A DNA stretch of 64,000 bases from an uncultured Acidobacteriota bacterium (GCA_902826795.1 CADEGD010000003.1:112850-176849); one strand, 5' to 3'; shown: positions 36,690 through 44,998, counted from the first letter of the stretch. Program-made: numbers and translations. Notes: a model not told the origin generated them from the letters alone.

Positions 36690-37153
36690 TATTTATGCTC
36701 CGGCTTCTTCGACTTAAACTCCTGCCAGTTCTTGCGGCCGTTGTCGATACGAACTGCTTCGTCTTTTTCCCAGGTATTCTTTACCTGCTGGTTGTAGTTC
36801 AAATAGAGTTTACCGTCGACGACCTTCCATGCCTCAGGATCGCCATCAGCAGTGTAGCCCTCTGAGACCGCGTAGGAACAATAGCCTCCGAACTGCGGCG
36901 CATAGGCTTCCGGGTCAGCCTCGAACTTTTTCATGTTCTCTTCGCTGGAGAACAACCACTTCGCACCGTTCCAGACATAAGAATACTTTGCGTCACCTTT
37001 GACGGCGCTATCCACTGCAAAGTATGCGACGGCATCGTAACCTTTCAGAGCCATTCCTGCCGAGTCGGTATTGAGCGCGATCGAGGTGGACGCAGTACCG
37101 CAGGCTGCCGCTAATGTGACAACCAATATCATTGAAACAAAAAGAAATTTCAT
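36689..37153 (-). CDS. Exported YHS-domain protein
   Basis: 154 residues from the ATG at 37153, which has GGAAAGG upstream. The N-terminal signal ends with LAAACG, so it may be a lipoprotein, although the lipobox is imperfect (Ala at -3). The YHS domain covers [22 protein letters not shown] and [32 protein letters not shown]; such domains bind copper or other metals. Overlap with both neighbours suggests tight coupling with the VOC and GH63 genes. Confidence 0.82.
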   Translation of the reverse strand: MKFLFVSMILVVTLAAACGTASTSIALNTDSAGMALKGYDAVAYFAVDSAVKGDAKYSYVWNGAKWLFSSEENMKKFEADPEAYAPQFGGYCSYAVSEGYTADGDPEAWKVVDGKLYLNYNQQVKNTWEKDEAVRIDNGRKNWQEFKSKKPEHK

Positions 37154-37158
37154 AAACA

Positions 37159-38196
37159 CTACCTTTCCACAAATCTGACGGCGTGGCCGTCGGGGTCGCG
37201 GGCGATCAAGGCCCGCTTAAATCCAAGCGAGGGAGACGGGAACGATATGGTTCCAGATGAGACATAAGCTGCTTTTGCAAGGTCGAAGTGAACATCGACG
37301 TTCTTTGCTTCAAAGCTCGTCTGCCAGTGCCACAGATCGTTGCTTCGCGAATCCGGCGGATACGGCCGCCCATTCGTCGGCGCAAGATATTCGAGAAACT
37401 CGACGGCAATTCCAGGTTGTATAGTTGCGAGCCCGGAGATGTGAAGACGTGCCCCGAAAACGTTGTTGAGGCGTTCCTGCTCGGGTCCGTAATTCATGCT
37501 CTCGCCTGCGACCCGAAGGCCAAGTTCATCGCGATAGAATTTCAAACTCGCATCCGTATCGTCGACTACGATCGCCGTGTGATCGATGCCGAGAAATAGC
37601 CTTCCGCTCTTCTCAAGTTCATGCCACTTTGAAGCTCCTTTGTCGCCAGGAAATGAAAGAATCTCAAGAACGTGGCCGTCGAAATCTTTGAAGTAAAAAG
37701 CTCGGATTCCGGCCGCCGCAGGAATGTATGCAGGAAGAGTTTGCGGCCCCGTCGAGGCGTGTCGAACCTTGTTTGCTCGCAAATGGGCATACGCTTTGTC
37801 CATGTCCGAAACGATGATCGCAATGTGCTGAAACCAACGGTCGTTGCTTCGCGAGTCAACCGGGATCGGCCGGCCCTCAGGCGTGAGATACTCGGTCAAT
37901 TCAAGTATCTCGTCGCCAAGTCTCAGACGAACCACGCGGACTCGTGCGCCGAAGGCACCTGAAAGATGTTCGATCTCTTCGCCCATCGCTTCGATATCCG
38001 AGATCTTCTCAAACGGCAGAATGCGCGTGTAGAAATCGACAGCTTTGTCCATGTCGGACACGGTGAATCCAACCGATTCGACATGCGAAACCCGTTGTCC
38101 GTGAGCCGACGCGAAGAGAGCAAATATTGCGATCACAGCCACCAGAAACCATCCAAGTGGAAAGGCGTTCGTGTGTTTTGTGCCGGTCGTCATCAT
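37159..38196 (-). CDS. Exported protein with two VOC (glyoxalase-like) domains
   Basis: 345 residues with a signal segment ending near ALFASAHGQ, then two vicinal-oxygen-chelate domains (about residues 36-180 and 200-345). Each has the HVESVGFTVSDMDKAVDFYTR / GIDHTAIVVDDTDASLKFYRDELG start and an F..DFDGHVLEI or RDPDGHAVRF end. The repeated DSRSNDRWFQH and DSRSNDLWHWQ show the duplication. Metal ligands (His, Glu) are partly present. The substrate is unknown; export to the periplasm is uncommon for this family. Confidence 0.8.
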   Translation of the reverse strand: MMTTGTKHTNAFPLGWFLVAVIAIFALFASAHGQRVSHVESVGFTVSDMDKAVDFYTRILPFEKISDIEAMGEEIEHLSGAFGARVRVVRLRLGDEILELTEYLTPEGRPIPVDSRSNDRWFQHIAIIVSDMDKAYAHLRANKVRHASTGPQTLPAYIPAAAGIRAFYFKDFDGHVLEILSFPGDKGASKWHELEKSGRLFLGIDHTAIVVDDTDASLKFYRDELGLRVAGESMNYGPEQERLNNVFGARLHISGLATIQPGIAVEFLEYLAPTNGRPYPPDSRSNDLWHWQTSFEAKNVDVHFDLAKAAYVSSGTISFPSPSLGFKRALIARDPDGHAVRFVER

Positions 38197-38197
38197 C

Positions 38198-39763
38198 TTA
38201 ACTTGTCCTCTCTAACAAATGTCTGCCAACGCGAAGAGCATTCGCCATGATCGTGAGCGCCGGATTCACCGCCGAGCTCGACGGGAAAAAACTGCCGTCA
38301 ACCACATAAAGGTTTTCGAGATCATGCGCCTTGCAGTTCCGGTCGAGTACGGAGGTCGAAGGGTCGTCTCCAAACCGTGCAGTCCCATTCTGATGGGCGA
38401 CGCCTGCGAGTGGGATCTGCTGTCCCAGATAGAGATTTCGAGAGAACAAACCTTGATGGCATTCGTGGCCGTGCGTCGAACAATGGCGTTGATTGTTCAT
38501 CAAGCGTTTGAGCCGTTTTTGAAGCTGCTTGTGTGCTTCGAGGTTGTTCGGTGCGTAAGACAAAACGATGCTGCCGTTTTTGTCGAGCGTCACTCGGTTC
38601 TCTGAACGCGGCAGGTCTTCGGTCGTCAGCCAGAAATCGAGCGAGTGTTTCGCCATCTGATCAAGAGCGAATCCGGGAGCGATCGCCGGTGCTCCGGCGG
38701 AAAGTGTCACGCCGTCGAGCTTGCCGACAAAAGAGATGTGCCCCATCGGATACGGGAATTCCTTATCTCCGAAGTAGTAATCGTTCACCGCCAGAGTCTT
38801 TTGAAACACCGTCGGATTTGGGCACTTGGATACTGCCAACAATACCGAATTCACATGCCCCATGTAGTTGCGGCCGACCTGATCGCTGCTGTTTGCAAGT
38901 CCGTTCGGATGATCGTCGTTTGCGGAGCTGAGAAGAAGAGCGGCAGAGTTTATCGCCCCGGCTGAGAGAACTACGATGTCGGCCGAGTACGTCTCTGTTT
39001 CGCCATTCCGATCGACTTCGACCGTCGAGATCGATCGTCCTGATCCGTCCGTTATCAGGTTCGTCACCAGCGCGTTGGTCAGCAACGTGACATTAGGATA
39101 TTCGGTAGCGTAGTCGACGCCGCAAATCTGTGCGTCAGACTTTGCGTTCAAAAGGCAAGGAAATCCGTCGCAGGTTGCACACCTCACGCAAAGGGTTTTT
39201 CGGTCGTTCTCCTTGATCTGTATGCCAAGCGGCACGTGAAAAGGCCTGGCTCCCAACGCCGCAAAATCGTCGGCAAGATGTTGAATCCTGGGCTCGTGGC
39301 TGACGGGCGGATGCGGATACTCTGAGCTCGCCCGCGGCTCGGTCGGATCGTCACCGCGTCGGCCGTGAACGTGATACATGGCCTCGGCCTGAGTGTAGAA
39401 GGGTTCGAGTTCGTCGTAACCGATTGGCCAGGCCGGCGAGATTCCATCGTGATGTTTCAGCTCGCTGAAATCCTGTTCTCGCATTCGGAACAGCGCGGCG
39501 CCGAAAAACTTTGTGTTTCCGCCGACGTTGTAGTTGGTGTGCGGATGCAGCGGCTTACCGTCGCGGTCGTACCAAGTCTCTTTCGTTTTGTACTTCCCTT
39601 CAACGTTGACTGCTCGCGGATTCCAATTGGCCGACTCGCGTTTGACGTAATCTCCGCGTTCAAGAATAAGGATCTTCTTTCCCGACGGGGCGAGCTTTCT
39701 CGCTAGCGTTCCGCCGCCGGCACCCGTGCCGATGATGATGAAATCGTAGTGTTCGCTATCCAT
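38198..39763 (-). CDS. GMC-family FAD oxidoreductase
   Basis: 521 residues from the ATG at 39763 (AGAGG upstream). An earlier frame runs back over the aquaporin gene and is rejected. The FAD motif DFIIIGTGAGGGTLA opens the protein; the Cys-rich segment LCVRCATCDGFPC lies near residue 200; the C-terminal SSSAVNPALTIMANALRVG has the family's substrate-site His/Asn environment. It resembles glucose/sorbose or choline dehydrogenases that pass electrons to the respiratory chain. The Cys group could hold an Fe-S cluster as in some FAD glucose dehydrogenases. It follows the aquaporin gene by two bases. Confidence 0.87.
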   Translation of the reverse strand: MDSEHYDFIIIGTGAGGGTLARKLAPSGKKILILERGDYVKRESANWNPRAVNVEGKYKTKETWYDRDGKPLHPHTNYNVGGNTKFFGAALFRMREQDFSELKHHDGISPAWPIGYDELEPFYTQAEAMYHVHGRRGDDPTEPRASSEYPHPPVSHEPRIQHLADDFAALGARPFHVPLGIQIKENDRKTLCVRCATCDGFPCLLNAKSDAQICGVDYATEYPNVTLLTNALVTNLITDGSGRSISTVEVDRNGETETYSADIVVLSAGAINSAALLLSSANDDHPNGLANSSDQVGRNYMGHVNSVLLAVSKCPNPTVFQKTLAVNDYYFGDKEFPYPMGHISFVGKLDGVTLSAGAPAIAPGFALDQMAKHSLDFWLTTEDLPRSENRVTLDKNGSIVLSYAPNNLEAHKQLQKRLKRLMNNQRHCSTHGHECHQGLFSRNLYLGQQIPLAGVAHQNGTARFGDDPSTSVLDRNCKAHDLENLYVVDGSFFPSSSAVNPALTIMANALRVGRHLLERTS

Positions 39764-39765
39764 GT

Positions 39766-40611
39766 CTAGAATAATCCTCTTACTTCCTTTATCCCCAGCG
39801 TGGGCCGGGTTATTTCGATGCGATCCATCTCGCTGAACCGGCACTTGAAGATACATCGCGCTGAACCGCCGTGATCGAACTTTGCGCACAATACCGCCTT
39901 TAACCCTTTCCTTCGAACGAAAACCTCCGCCGCAGATAGCATCGCGACCAACGGGGCGGTGAAATAGATCCACCAGCCGGTCCATGTGTTGGCTGCGACC
40001 GCCGATCCGAAGGTTCGTGCCGGATTCATACTCATCCCGGATACAGGCGACTCGATCGCAATGCAGAGTGCGACCAGAATTCCAGCAAACCACGGAGTGA
40101 ACTTGTTCAGAGTTCGATGATTGCTGACGTTCAGCACCATCGTCATCATCACGAAGGCAATCACGAATTCACCAGCGAATGCAGCCGCGATTCCCCACGC
40201 CCCCGGCACCGTCGCGACAAAATTGACCTCGCTGGCGCTAAGCCGGTCGCCTAGAAATAACCACGCGATCAACACACCGACGATCCCGCCGATAAACTGA
40301 CTGAGCGCATAAAAGATCGCATCGATACCGCTGATCTTTCCCAACCGGAAGAAAGTCGCCGTGACTACAGGATTAATGTGCGCGCCCGAGCGTTTGCCCC
40401 AAGGCGATTTAAAGATCGCGACCGCTGTCGAACCCATCGCGATTCCCATGAGCAAAGTGCGGAATCCGGCGCTCGATCCGAAGAGAAAAGAATCGGGATG
40501 AAAAAGAAGCACGCCAAATGAACATGCCGAAACCATGAATATGCCGAGGCCAAGGGCCTCCATCGCGTACTCTGGCCCATGAGCTTTGATCGTTGCGAGC
40601 GTTCCTTTCAC
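39766..40611 (-). CDS. Aquaporin/glycerol-facilitator family protein with Cys/His tail
   Basis: 281 residues, six transmembrane segments. Pore motifs are GAHINPVVT (first NPA changed to NPV) and SMNPARTFG (intact). After the sixth helix comes a tail of about 50 residues with Cys, His and Arg: CAKFDHGGSARCIFKC. This could bind a metal ion or a redox group. The start is GTG 40611; an ATG at 40563 would remove 16 residues. Next to it are the GMC oxidoreductase and the ECF sigma/anti-sigma genes, which suggests a stress-regulated set. Confidence 0.85.
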   Translation of the reverse strand: MKGTLATIKAHGPEYAMEALGLGIFMVSACSFGVLLFHPDSFLFGSSAGFRTLLMGIAMGSTAVAIFKSPWGKRSGAHINPVVTATFFRLGKISGIDAIFYALSQFIGGIVGVLIAWLFLGDRLSASEVNFVATVPGAWGIAAAFAGEFVIAFVMMTMVLNVSNHRTLNKFTPWFAGILVALCIAIESPVSGMSMNPARTFGSAVAANTWTGWWIYFTAPLVAMLSAAEVFVRRKGLKAVLCAKFDHGGSARCIFKCRFSEMDRIEITRPTLGIKEVRGLF

Positions 40612-40661
40612 GTGAACTAAATATCAGCGTTCGTGAAAGCTTTATTCCCGCACGCGTTCTG

Positions 40662-40967
40662 TCAATTGCCGGACGAAAGCATCGCCTTCATCCGCTCTTT
40701 TGCGGCGTCGTTAAGTGATGAGTTAGTTTGGTCTACGGCAGGAATGTGATCGTGAATGAAATTGTGGATCAAGCGGATCTGCTCCAGGTAGAGCGTACAT
40801 GCTTCACAGGTAAAAAGATGAAGTTTCGTTACGAATTTCTCTTTTATGGTAAGAGGCCTGTCGATCGATGCGCTGAATGTTGGAGTGAGCGTTTTACAGT
40901 CAGGCAACCGCCTTGCGAGGAAGAGAATGAGTTGCCATTTGAGTTTTCCTCCGAACGTCTGATCCAT
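40662..40967 (-). CDS. Zinc-finger anti-sigma-like protein (second copy)
   Basis: 101 residues, paralogous to the protein encoded just upstream. Shared core: SIDRPLTIKEKFVTKLHLFTCEACTLYL here against SLDRPLTFREKFLMKIHLFACKPCVRYL there. The His-x3-Cys-x2-Cys group, plus a Cys about 28 residues before the His, forms the zinc-binding anti-sigma domain pattern. There is no membrane segment, so both are soluble. Its start abuts the stop of the first copy (TAAATG). It probably regulates the sigma factor encoded at 41279-41887 or senses a different cue. Confidence 0.75.
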   Translation of the reverse strand: MDQTFGGKLKWQLILFLARRLPDCKTLTPTFSASIDRPLTIKEKFVTKLHLFTCEACTLYLEQIRLIHNFIHDHIPAVDQTNSSLNDAAKERMKAMLSSGN

Positions 40968-41282
40968 TTATGATGTCGCGGCCAACGCCGATTTGATCCT
41001 TGATCGCGCCGAATCGGAAAGAGTTCCTCGGAACAGGTCGAGTTTGTCGCGCTTGTCCATTATCTTGACCGCCTGGCCTACAAAAGCCGACTGGTCAAGA
41101 TATCGTACGCACGGCTTGCATGCAAAAAGGTGGATCTTCATCAAAAACTTTTCGCGGAAGGTGAGCGGCCGGTCAAGCGATGCCGAGATGATATGAACTA
41201 TCTCCCTGCACGACGGAAACGTCCGAAGGATCATCCGCCGGAAAACCTTTGTAATTCTTTGATAGATCGTCAGCTCGCTCAT
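40968..41282 (-). CDS. Zinc-finger anti-sigma-like protein (first copy)
   Basis: 104 residues from the ATG at 41282, whose ATG overlaps the sigma factor stop (ATGA). This coupling is the hallmark of an anti-sigma factor with its sigma factor. It contains the zinc-binding anti-sigma pattern with HLFACKPC and an upstream Cys. Redox release of the sigma factor through the Cys groups is a usual mode of action but is inference here. A longer in-frame start at 41315 exists. Confidence 0.78.
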   Translation of the reverse strand: MSELTIYQRITKVFRRMILRTFPSCREIVHIISASLDRPLTFREKFLMKIHLFACKPCVRYLDQSAFVGQAVKIMDKRDKLDLFRGTLSDSARSRIKSALAATS

Positions 41283-41887
41283 TTCGCCTTCATAAACCAA
41301 TTTATCTCGATACATCGCCGCAGCGACATCCGGGCCCGGTGCATCATCACCCAGAAGTTGCTTGTTGATAATTCCAGCAGCGAGCAGATTTCTTCCGTGT
41401 CGAGTTCATTCATCTCGCGTAGGGTGAAAACACTGGCGACTCGCTCAGGCAATTTTCCAATGCATCGCTGCAGCACGCCGAAGAACTCGTCCTGCTGGAC
41501 CGCGTCTTCCGGTGAGCGGTTCCAGATACGCGGGCTGAGAGTATCGCTCCAGTGTCCCTGAAATTCGTCCGGCCGCTCGAACAGCGGATCGAACTCCGAA
41601 AGATCGGTGTCGGCCGGCTCTAATGGAACTTCTTTACAAGACTTTCGGATCTGATCAACTATCTTGTGCTTTAGTATCGCGGTCAGCCACGTCCGCTCGG
41701 CTGCCCTGCCGCCGTAAGAACCGAGATGCTGCAGCGCAGCGAGTAAAGTTTCCTGCACTACGTCCTCGGCCCGCACTTCGTCGCGAAGGCGGACGAGTGC
41801 ATACCTGAAAAGGTAATCGCCGTGATCGTCCACCCACGCGGCGGGGTCAATGTTCCATTCGACCGTTGGCCTTGCCATGTTATCCAT
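41279..41887 (-). CDS. ECF-type RNA polymerase sigma factor
   Basis: About 202 residues from the ATG at 41887 (other in-frame starts at 41935 and 41878). Region 2 has YLFRYALVRLRDEVRAEDVVQETLLAALQ and WLTAILKHKIVDQIRK; region 4 has LPERVASVFTLREMNELDTEEICSLLELS..FWVMMHRARMSLRRCIE. The linker of about 45 residues between them is longer than usual. It stands before two anti-sigma-like genes and the aquaporin, GMC, VOC, YHS, GH63 block on the same strand, which may be its regulon in part. Confidence 0.9.
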   Translation of the reverse strand: MDNMARPTVEWNIDPAAWVDDHGDYLFRYALVRLRDEVRAEDVVQETLLAALQHLGSYGGRAAERTWLTAILKHKIVDQIRKSCKEVPLEPADTDLSEFDPLFERPDEFQGHWSDTLSPRIWNRSPEDAVQQDEFFGVLQRCIGKLPERVASVFTLREMNELDTEEICSLLELSTSNFWVMMHRARMSLRRCIEINWFMKAK

Positions 41888-41936
41888 CCGATCTTTTTCG
41901 CCCGCAGCTAGACGGGCAGTCTGCTGGCGGATCATA

Positions 41937-42143
41937 TTAGCTCCGGATCGCGATTTTTATCGCGTCGATAAGATACTGCGGGGCTTCCGCGGAATCAACT
42001 GCCCGTTTGATCTGAGCCTTGAAACGCGAGAATTCGGCGGTTTCTTTGCTGTTTGGAATATTGCAATCCGCAAGCAGCTCAGGGCTGAAGTCGGCCTCGA
42101 ATATTGAGAGAAGTGATTTCTTTGAAAACTTGAGCTTAGTCAT
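41937..42143 (-). CDS. Small protein of unknown function upstream of the sigma factor
   Basis: 68 residues, charged, one Cys, no membrane segment: starts MTKLKFSKKSLLSIFEADF and ends YLIDAIKIAIRS. It is the first gene of the minus-strand sigma operon, with GGAAACACAGG before its ATG. I do not recognise it. It lacks the zinc-finger spacing of the anti-sigma copies, so it may be another modulator or a chance frame; the tight spacing favours a gene. Confidence 0.5.
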   Translation of the reverse strand: MTKLKFSKKSLLSIFEADFSPELLADCNIPNSKETAEFSRFKAQIKRAVDSAEAPQYLIDAIKIAIRS

Positions 42144-42284
42144 CCTGTGTTTCCAGTCCTTGCGGATAAAAATCGATCTGTCGATCTCGTCATTCTATTC
42201 AGGGCCGGGCATCCTTTATTCCATCTTTCTTCTCGGAATAACGCCTGTATTTCAAGCGATTGTCCTGTTCACGATTTAAAGGTA

Positions 42285-43571
42285 ATGAACAAGACGAAAA
42301 TACTAATACTTGGCGGCGGTTTTGGCGGACTTTACACGTCCCTAAATCTAGAAAAAGGTTTGGCAAAAGACGCCGATATTGAGGTGACGCTGGTGAATCG
42401 AGAAAACTTTTTTCTCTTCACGCCGATGCTTCATGAGGTTGCCGCCAGCGATCTCGACATCACTCACATCGTAAGCCCAGTTCGGAAGCTGTTAAGGCGC
42501 GTCAGGATATTCCACGGCGACGTTGAGAATATCGACCTGGAAAAGAGGATCGTTCATGTTTCGCACGGGAAAGAACATCACCATCACGAGCTCGAATTCG
42601 ATCACCTGGTTCTCGGGTTAGGGTCTATCACAAATTTCTACGGCAACAAGGGCCTGGAAGAAAATGCGTTGACAATGAAGACGCTCGGCGATGCGATCTT
42701 CCTTCGGAACCACATGATCTCGAACCTTGAGGAGGCCGATTTCGAGTGTTGTCCTAACGTCCGTGAGCCGCTGATAAATTTCGTCGTGGCGGGCGGCGGT
42801 TTTGCCGGAGTCGAGACGATCGCAGGGATCAACGACTTTCTTCGCGAAGCCCTGCGCTTCTACCCGAACCTCAACGAGGACATGATCCGTGTCGTGCTTG
42901 TTCACGCCGGTGAGACATTGCTTCCGGAACTCAACGAGAAGCTCGGAAAGTATTCGGAAGAAAAGCTCCGATCACGCGGCGTCGAGATCTATCTAAGCAC
43001 CAAAGTCGATAAGGTCAACGGCACCGAGGTCCGTCTTTCCAACGGCGAGCGGATCATCACCAATACTTTGATATGGACCGCCGGGACCGCTCCAAATCCT
43101 ATGCTCGACGACCTGCCGTGTGAAAAGGATCGAGGACGCTTGTGTGCGGATGAATTCATGCAGATCAAAGGCTATTCCGGCGTTTGGGCACTCGGCGACT
43201 GTGCTTCGATCGTAGATCCGAAGAGCGGTAAGACATATCCGCCGACGGCTCAGCACGCGCTTCGGCAAGGCAAGGTCTTGGCGCACAATATCCGAGCCTC
43301 GATCCGCAGTGGCCGGATGAAGCCATTCGCTTTCGAGACGATTGGGCAGCTTGCCGCTCTCGGACGTCGTACAGGCGTCGCACAGATATTTGGCTTCAAC
43401 TTTTCGGGGTTCGTCGCTTGGTGGCTGTGGCGGACGATTTATTTGATGAAGCTTCCGCGGTTCGAAAAGAAGCTCCGCGTTGCGTTGGACTGGACGCTCG
43501 ACTTGATCTTCACGAAAGACCCGGTTCAGTTTCTTACCCTTCGCGCACCGACGATTTCCGAGTCGGAGTAG
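42285..43571 (+). CDS. Type II NADH dehydrogenase (NDH-2)
   Basis: A membrane-associated FAD protein of 428 residues that oxidises NADH and reduces quinone without pumping protons. FAD motif LILGGGFGGLYTSL; the quinone-site stretch NFFLFTPMLHEVAASDLD; second Rossmann motif VVAGGGFAGVETIAG; and GVWALGDCASI. The C-terminal part has an amphipathic region suited to membrane contact. Start ATG 42285 has AAAGG upstream; the frame extends further back but into the divergent region. Complex I and NDH-2 thus occur together in this genome. Confidence 0.92.
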   Translation: MNKTKILILGGGFGGLYTSLNLEKGLAKDADIEVTLVNRENFFLFTPMLHEVAASDLDITHIVSPVRKLLRRVRIFHGDVENIDLEKRIVHVSHGKEHHHHELEFDHLVLGLGSITNFYGNKGLEENALTMKTLGDAIFLRNHMISNLEEADFECCPNVREPLINFVVAGGGFAGVETIAGINDFLREALRFYPNLNEDMIRVVLVHAGETLLPELNEKLGKYSEEKLRSRGVEIYLSTKVDKVNGTEVRLSNGERIITNTLIWTAGTAPNPMLDDLPCEKDRGRLCADEFMQIKGYSGVWALGDCASIVDPKSGKTYPPTAQHALRQGKVLAHNIRASIRSGRMKPFAFETIGQLAALGRRTGVAQIFGFNFSGFVAWWLWRTIYLMKLPRFEKKLRVALDWTLDLIFTKDPVQFLTLRAPTISESE

Positions 43572-43638
43572 TTACTGGCTATTGGTGTATAGCAATCCCT
43601 TGTTTACGACATACAAGGATTGGATTACAATTCGGTTC

Positions 43639-43860
43639 ATGGCTTCCATTAGCAACATACAACGAGAGCTACTGCGACTGTATGCCAGAGATGTGTCTGA
43701 TGAAACCCTTCGTGATGTAAAAAAGTTGCTTGCCACCTATTTTGCCGGCAGGGCGACCGATCAAATGGATCGATTCTTGGAACGGACCGACACTTCGGTT
43801 AAGAACATTTCTGATTGGGCCGATGAACACAGCCGCTCCGAGAATCGTACTCGACACTAA
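43639..43860 (+). CDS. Putative antitoxin of a PIN toxin-antitoxin pair
   Basis: 73 residues from ATG 43639, charged and mostly helical (MASISNIQRELLRLYARDVSDETLRDVKK as start and middle). No clear ribbon-helix-helix or AbrB motif is visible. It ends 38 bases inside the PIN gene, in another frame, as many antitoxins do. Its identification rests on this position. Confidence 0.65.
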   Translation: MASISNIQRELLRLYARDVSDETLRDVKKLLATYFAGRATDQMDRFLERTDTSVKNISDWADEHSRSENRTRH

Positions 43861-44260
43861 TATCCTCATTGCATCGATCGGACGAAAATCGCCTTTCCGG
43901 TGGATTTTCGACGGCGTGATCAACGGCACTATAATCCTTACGCTGTCAACCGATATTCTTCTAGAGTATGAAGAGATACTGGCGAGAAAAACTACGCCCG
44001 AGATTGCCCAGAATCTGACGGCCTTTCTCACGGTTTCGCCATTCTGCGAGACCGTCGAGCCATATTTTAATTTCGGACTTATAGAAGCAGACCCCGCAGA
44101 CAACAAGTTTGTTGACTGCGCGATCGCCGCTGCCGCCGACCACCTCGTATCCAATGATCGACACTTCAACGTCCTCCGAACGATCGACTTCCCCAGAGTC
44201 AGCGTTCTTACGCTTGCTGAATTCACAATGAGCTACGGACCTTCCGACAGTACGCAATAG
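43823..44260 (+). CDS. PIN-domain ribonuclease, putative toxin
   Basis: 145 residues from ATG 43823. The PIN acidic residues are Asp11 in VLDTNILIA, the Glu of LLEYEEIL, the Asp of ADNKFVDCA and the Asp of SNDRHF. This is the pattern of the PIN family of putative toxin-antitoxin toxins, which cut RNA. It overlaps the antitoxin-like gene. An extended in-frame start at 43730 is less likely because it would bury most of the upstream gene. Confidence 0.82.
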   Translation: MNTAAPRIVLDTNILIASIGRKSPFRWIFDGVINGTIILTLSTDILLEYEEILARKTTPEIAQNLTAFLTVSPFCETVEPYFNFGLIEADPADNKFVDCAIAAAADHLVSNDRHFNVLRTIDFPRVSVLTLAEFTMSYGPSDSTQ

Positions 44261-44272
44261 AGTAAAAAAATC

Positions 44273-44340
44273 TGTAAGGTTTCTGCTCCTGATTCGACCA
44301 ATGGTTGTAAGCGATCATTTTTCGATAAATCAGGAGCAGA
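44273..44340 (+). promoter_or_regulatory. ECF-type promoter and inverted repeat covering a ribosome site
   Basis: TGTAAG (44273-44278), 16 bases, then CGAC (44295-44298) resembles an ECF-type promoter, so the sigma gene behind it may be autoregulated. A perfect 13-base inverted repeat (44282-44294 and 44328-44340) surrounds it. The right arm contains the AGGAG ribosome site of the gene at 44345, and the left arm is the promoter spacer. If RNA starts upstream of 44282, the repeat would hide the ribosome site. Confidence 0.5.
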
Positions 44341-44344
44341 GATC

Positions 44345-44893
44345 ATGACACAGACCACCCCGGAAATCTTCGAAGCCGAAACGATGGCCCACATTAACGA
44401 CCTCTACCGCACGGCGGTCCGATTGACACGGAACTCGACCGAGGCGGATGACCTTGTGCAGGAAACGTATATGCAGGCGTGGAAGTCGTTCGACAAATAC
44501 GAGCTTGGCACGAACTGCCGGGCGTGGCTCTACAAGATACTTTTCAACAAGTTCGATCACTATCGCCGCAAGAAATATACGCAGGCAAAATATATTCAGG
44601 AAGCTGACGATCTGGTATTCGCAAACTCGACGTTCACCGCGCCGATCCCCGAGCACCTGACTGACACTGAAATAATTGCCGCACTCAACAAGCTGCCCGA
44701 CCACTACCGATCAGTCGTCCTCCTTGCCGACGTTCACGAGTTCGACTACAAAGAGGTCGCCAAGATCCTTGAGATTCCGATCGGCACTGTAATGTCGCGA
44801 CTTTCGCGAGCCCGCGGCCAGTTGAAAAAATCGCTTGCGCGCAACGCCGCCGAATATGGCATTAAGAAAGCGATGATCCCGGCTTTCGCATAA
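44345..44893 (+). CDS. ECF sigma factor of the RpoE/SigR type
   Basis: 182 residues. Region 2 has RTAVRLTRNSTEADDLVQETYMQAWKSFDKYE and CRAWLYKILFNKFDHYRRKK; region 4 has LPDHYRSVVLLADVHEFDYKEVAKILEIPIGTVMSRLSRARGQLKK. No anti-sigma gene follows; a terminator lies 40 bases after the stop. Its regulation is therefore by promoter, by translation or by an unlinked anti-sigma factor. Confidence 0.9.
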   Translation: MTQTTPEIFEAETMAHINDLYRTAVRLTRNSTEADDLVQETYMQAWKSFDKYELGTNCRAWLYKILFNKFDHYRRKKYTQAKYIQEADDLVFANSTFTAPIPEHLTDTEIIAALNKLPDHYRSVVLLADVHEFDYKEVAKILEIPIGTVMSRLSRARGQLKKSLARNAAEYGIKKAMIPAFA

Positions 44894-44933
44894 CAAGTTC
44901 GTTCAATCCTCCTGTTCTCCTTAAGCGAGACTA

Positions 44934-44969
44934 GGCGTCGAGACCTGAGCAGCCTCGACGCCCTTTTTT
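44934..44969 (+). terminator. Intrinsic terminator after the ECF sigma gene
   Basis: GGCGTCGAG (44934-44942) pairs perfectly with CTCGACGCC (44954-44962), followed by C and six T. A smaller hairpin GCCC-TTTC-GGGC near 44980-44991 may serve the convergent gene. Confidence 0.9.
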
Positions 44970-44998
44970 ATCCTCAACGCCCTTTCGGGCTCGCGATC

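Noticed and set aside
39764..40093. N-terminal extension of the GMC oxidoreductase
   Set aside because: It would overlap the aquaporin gene in another frame; the FAD motif begins right after the ATG at 39763, which also has a ribosome site.
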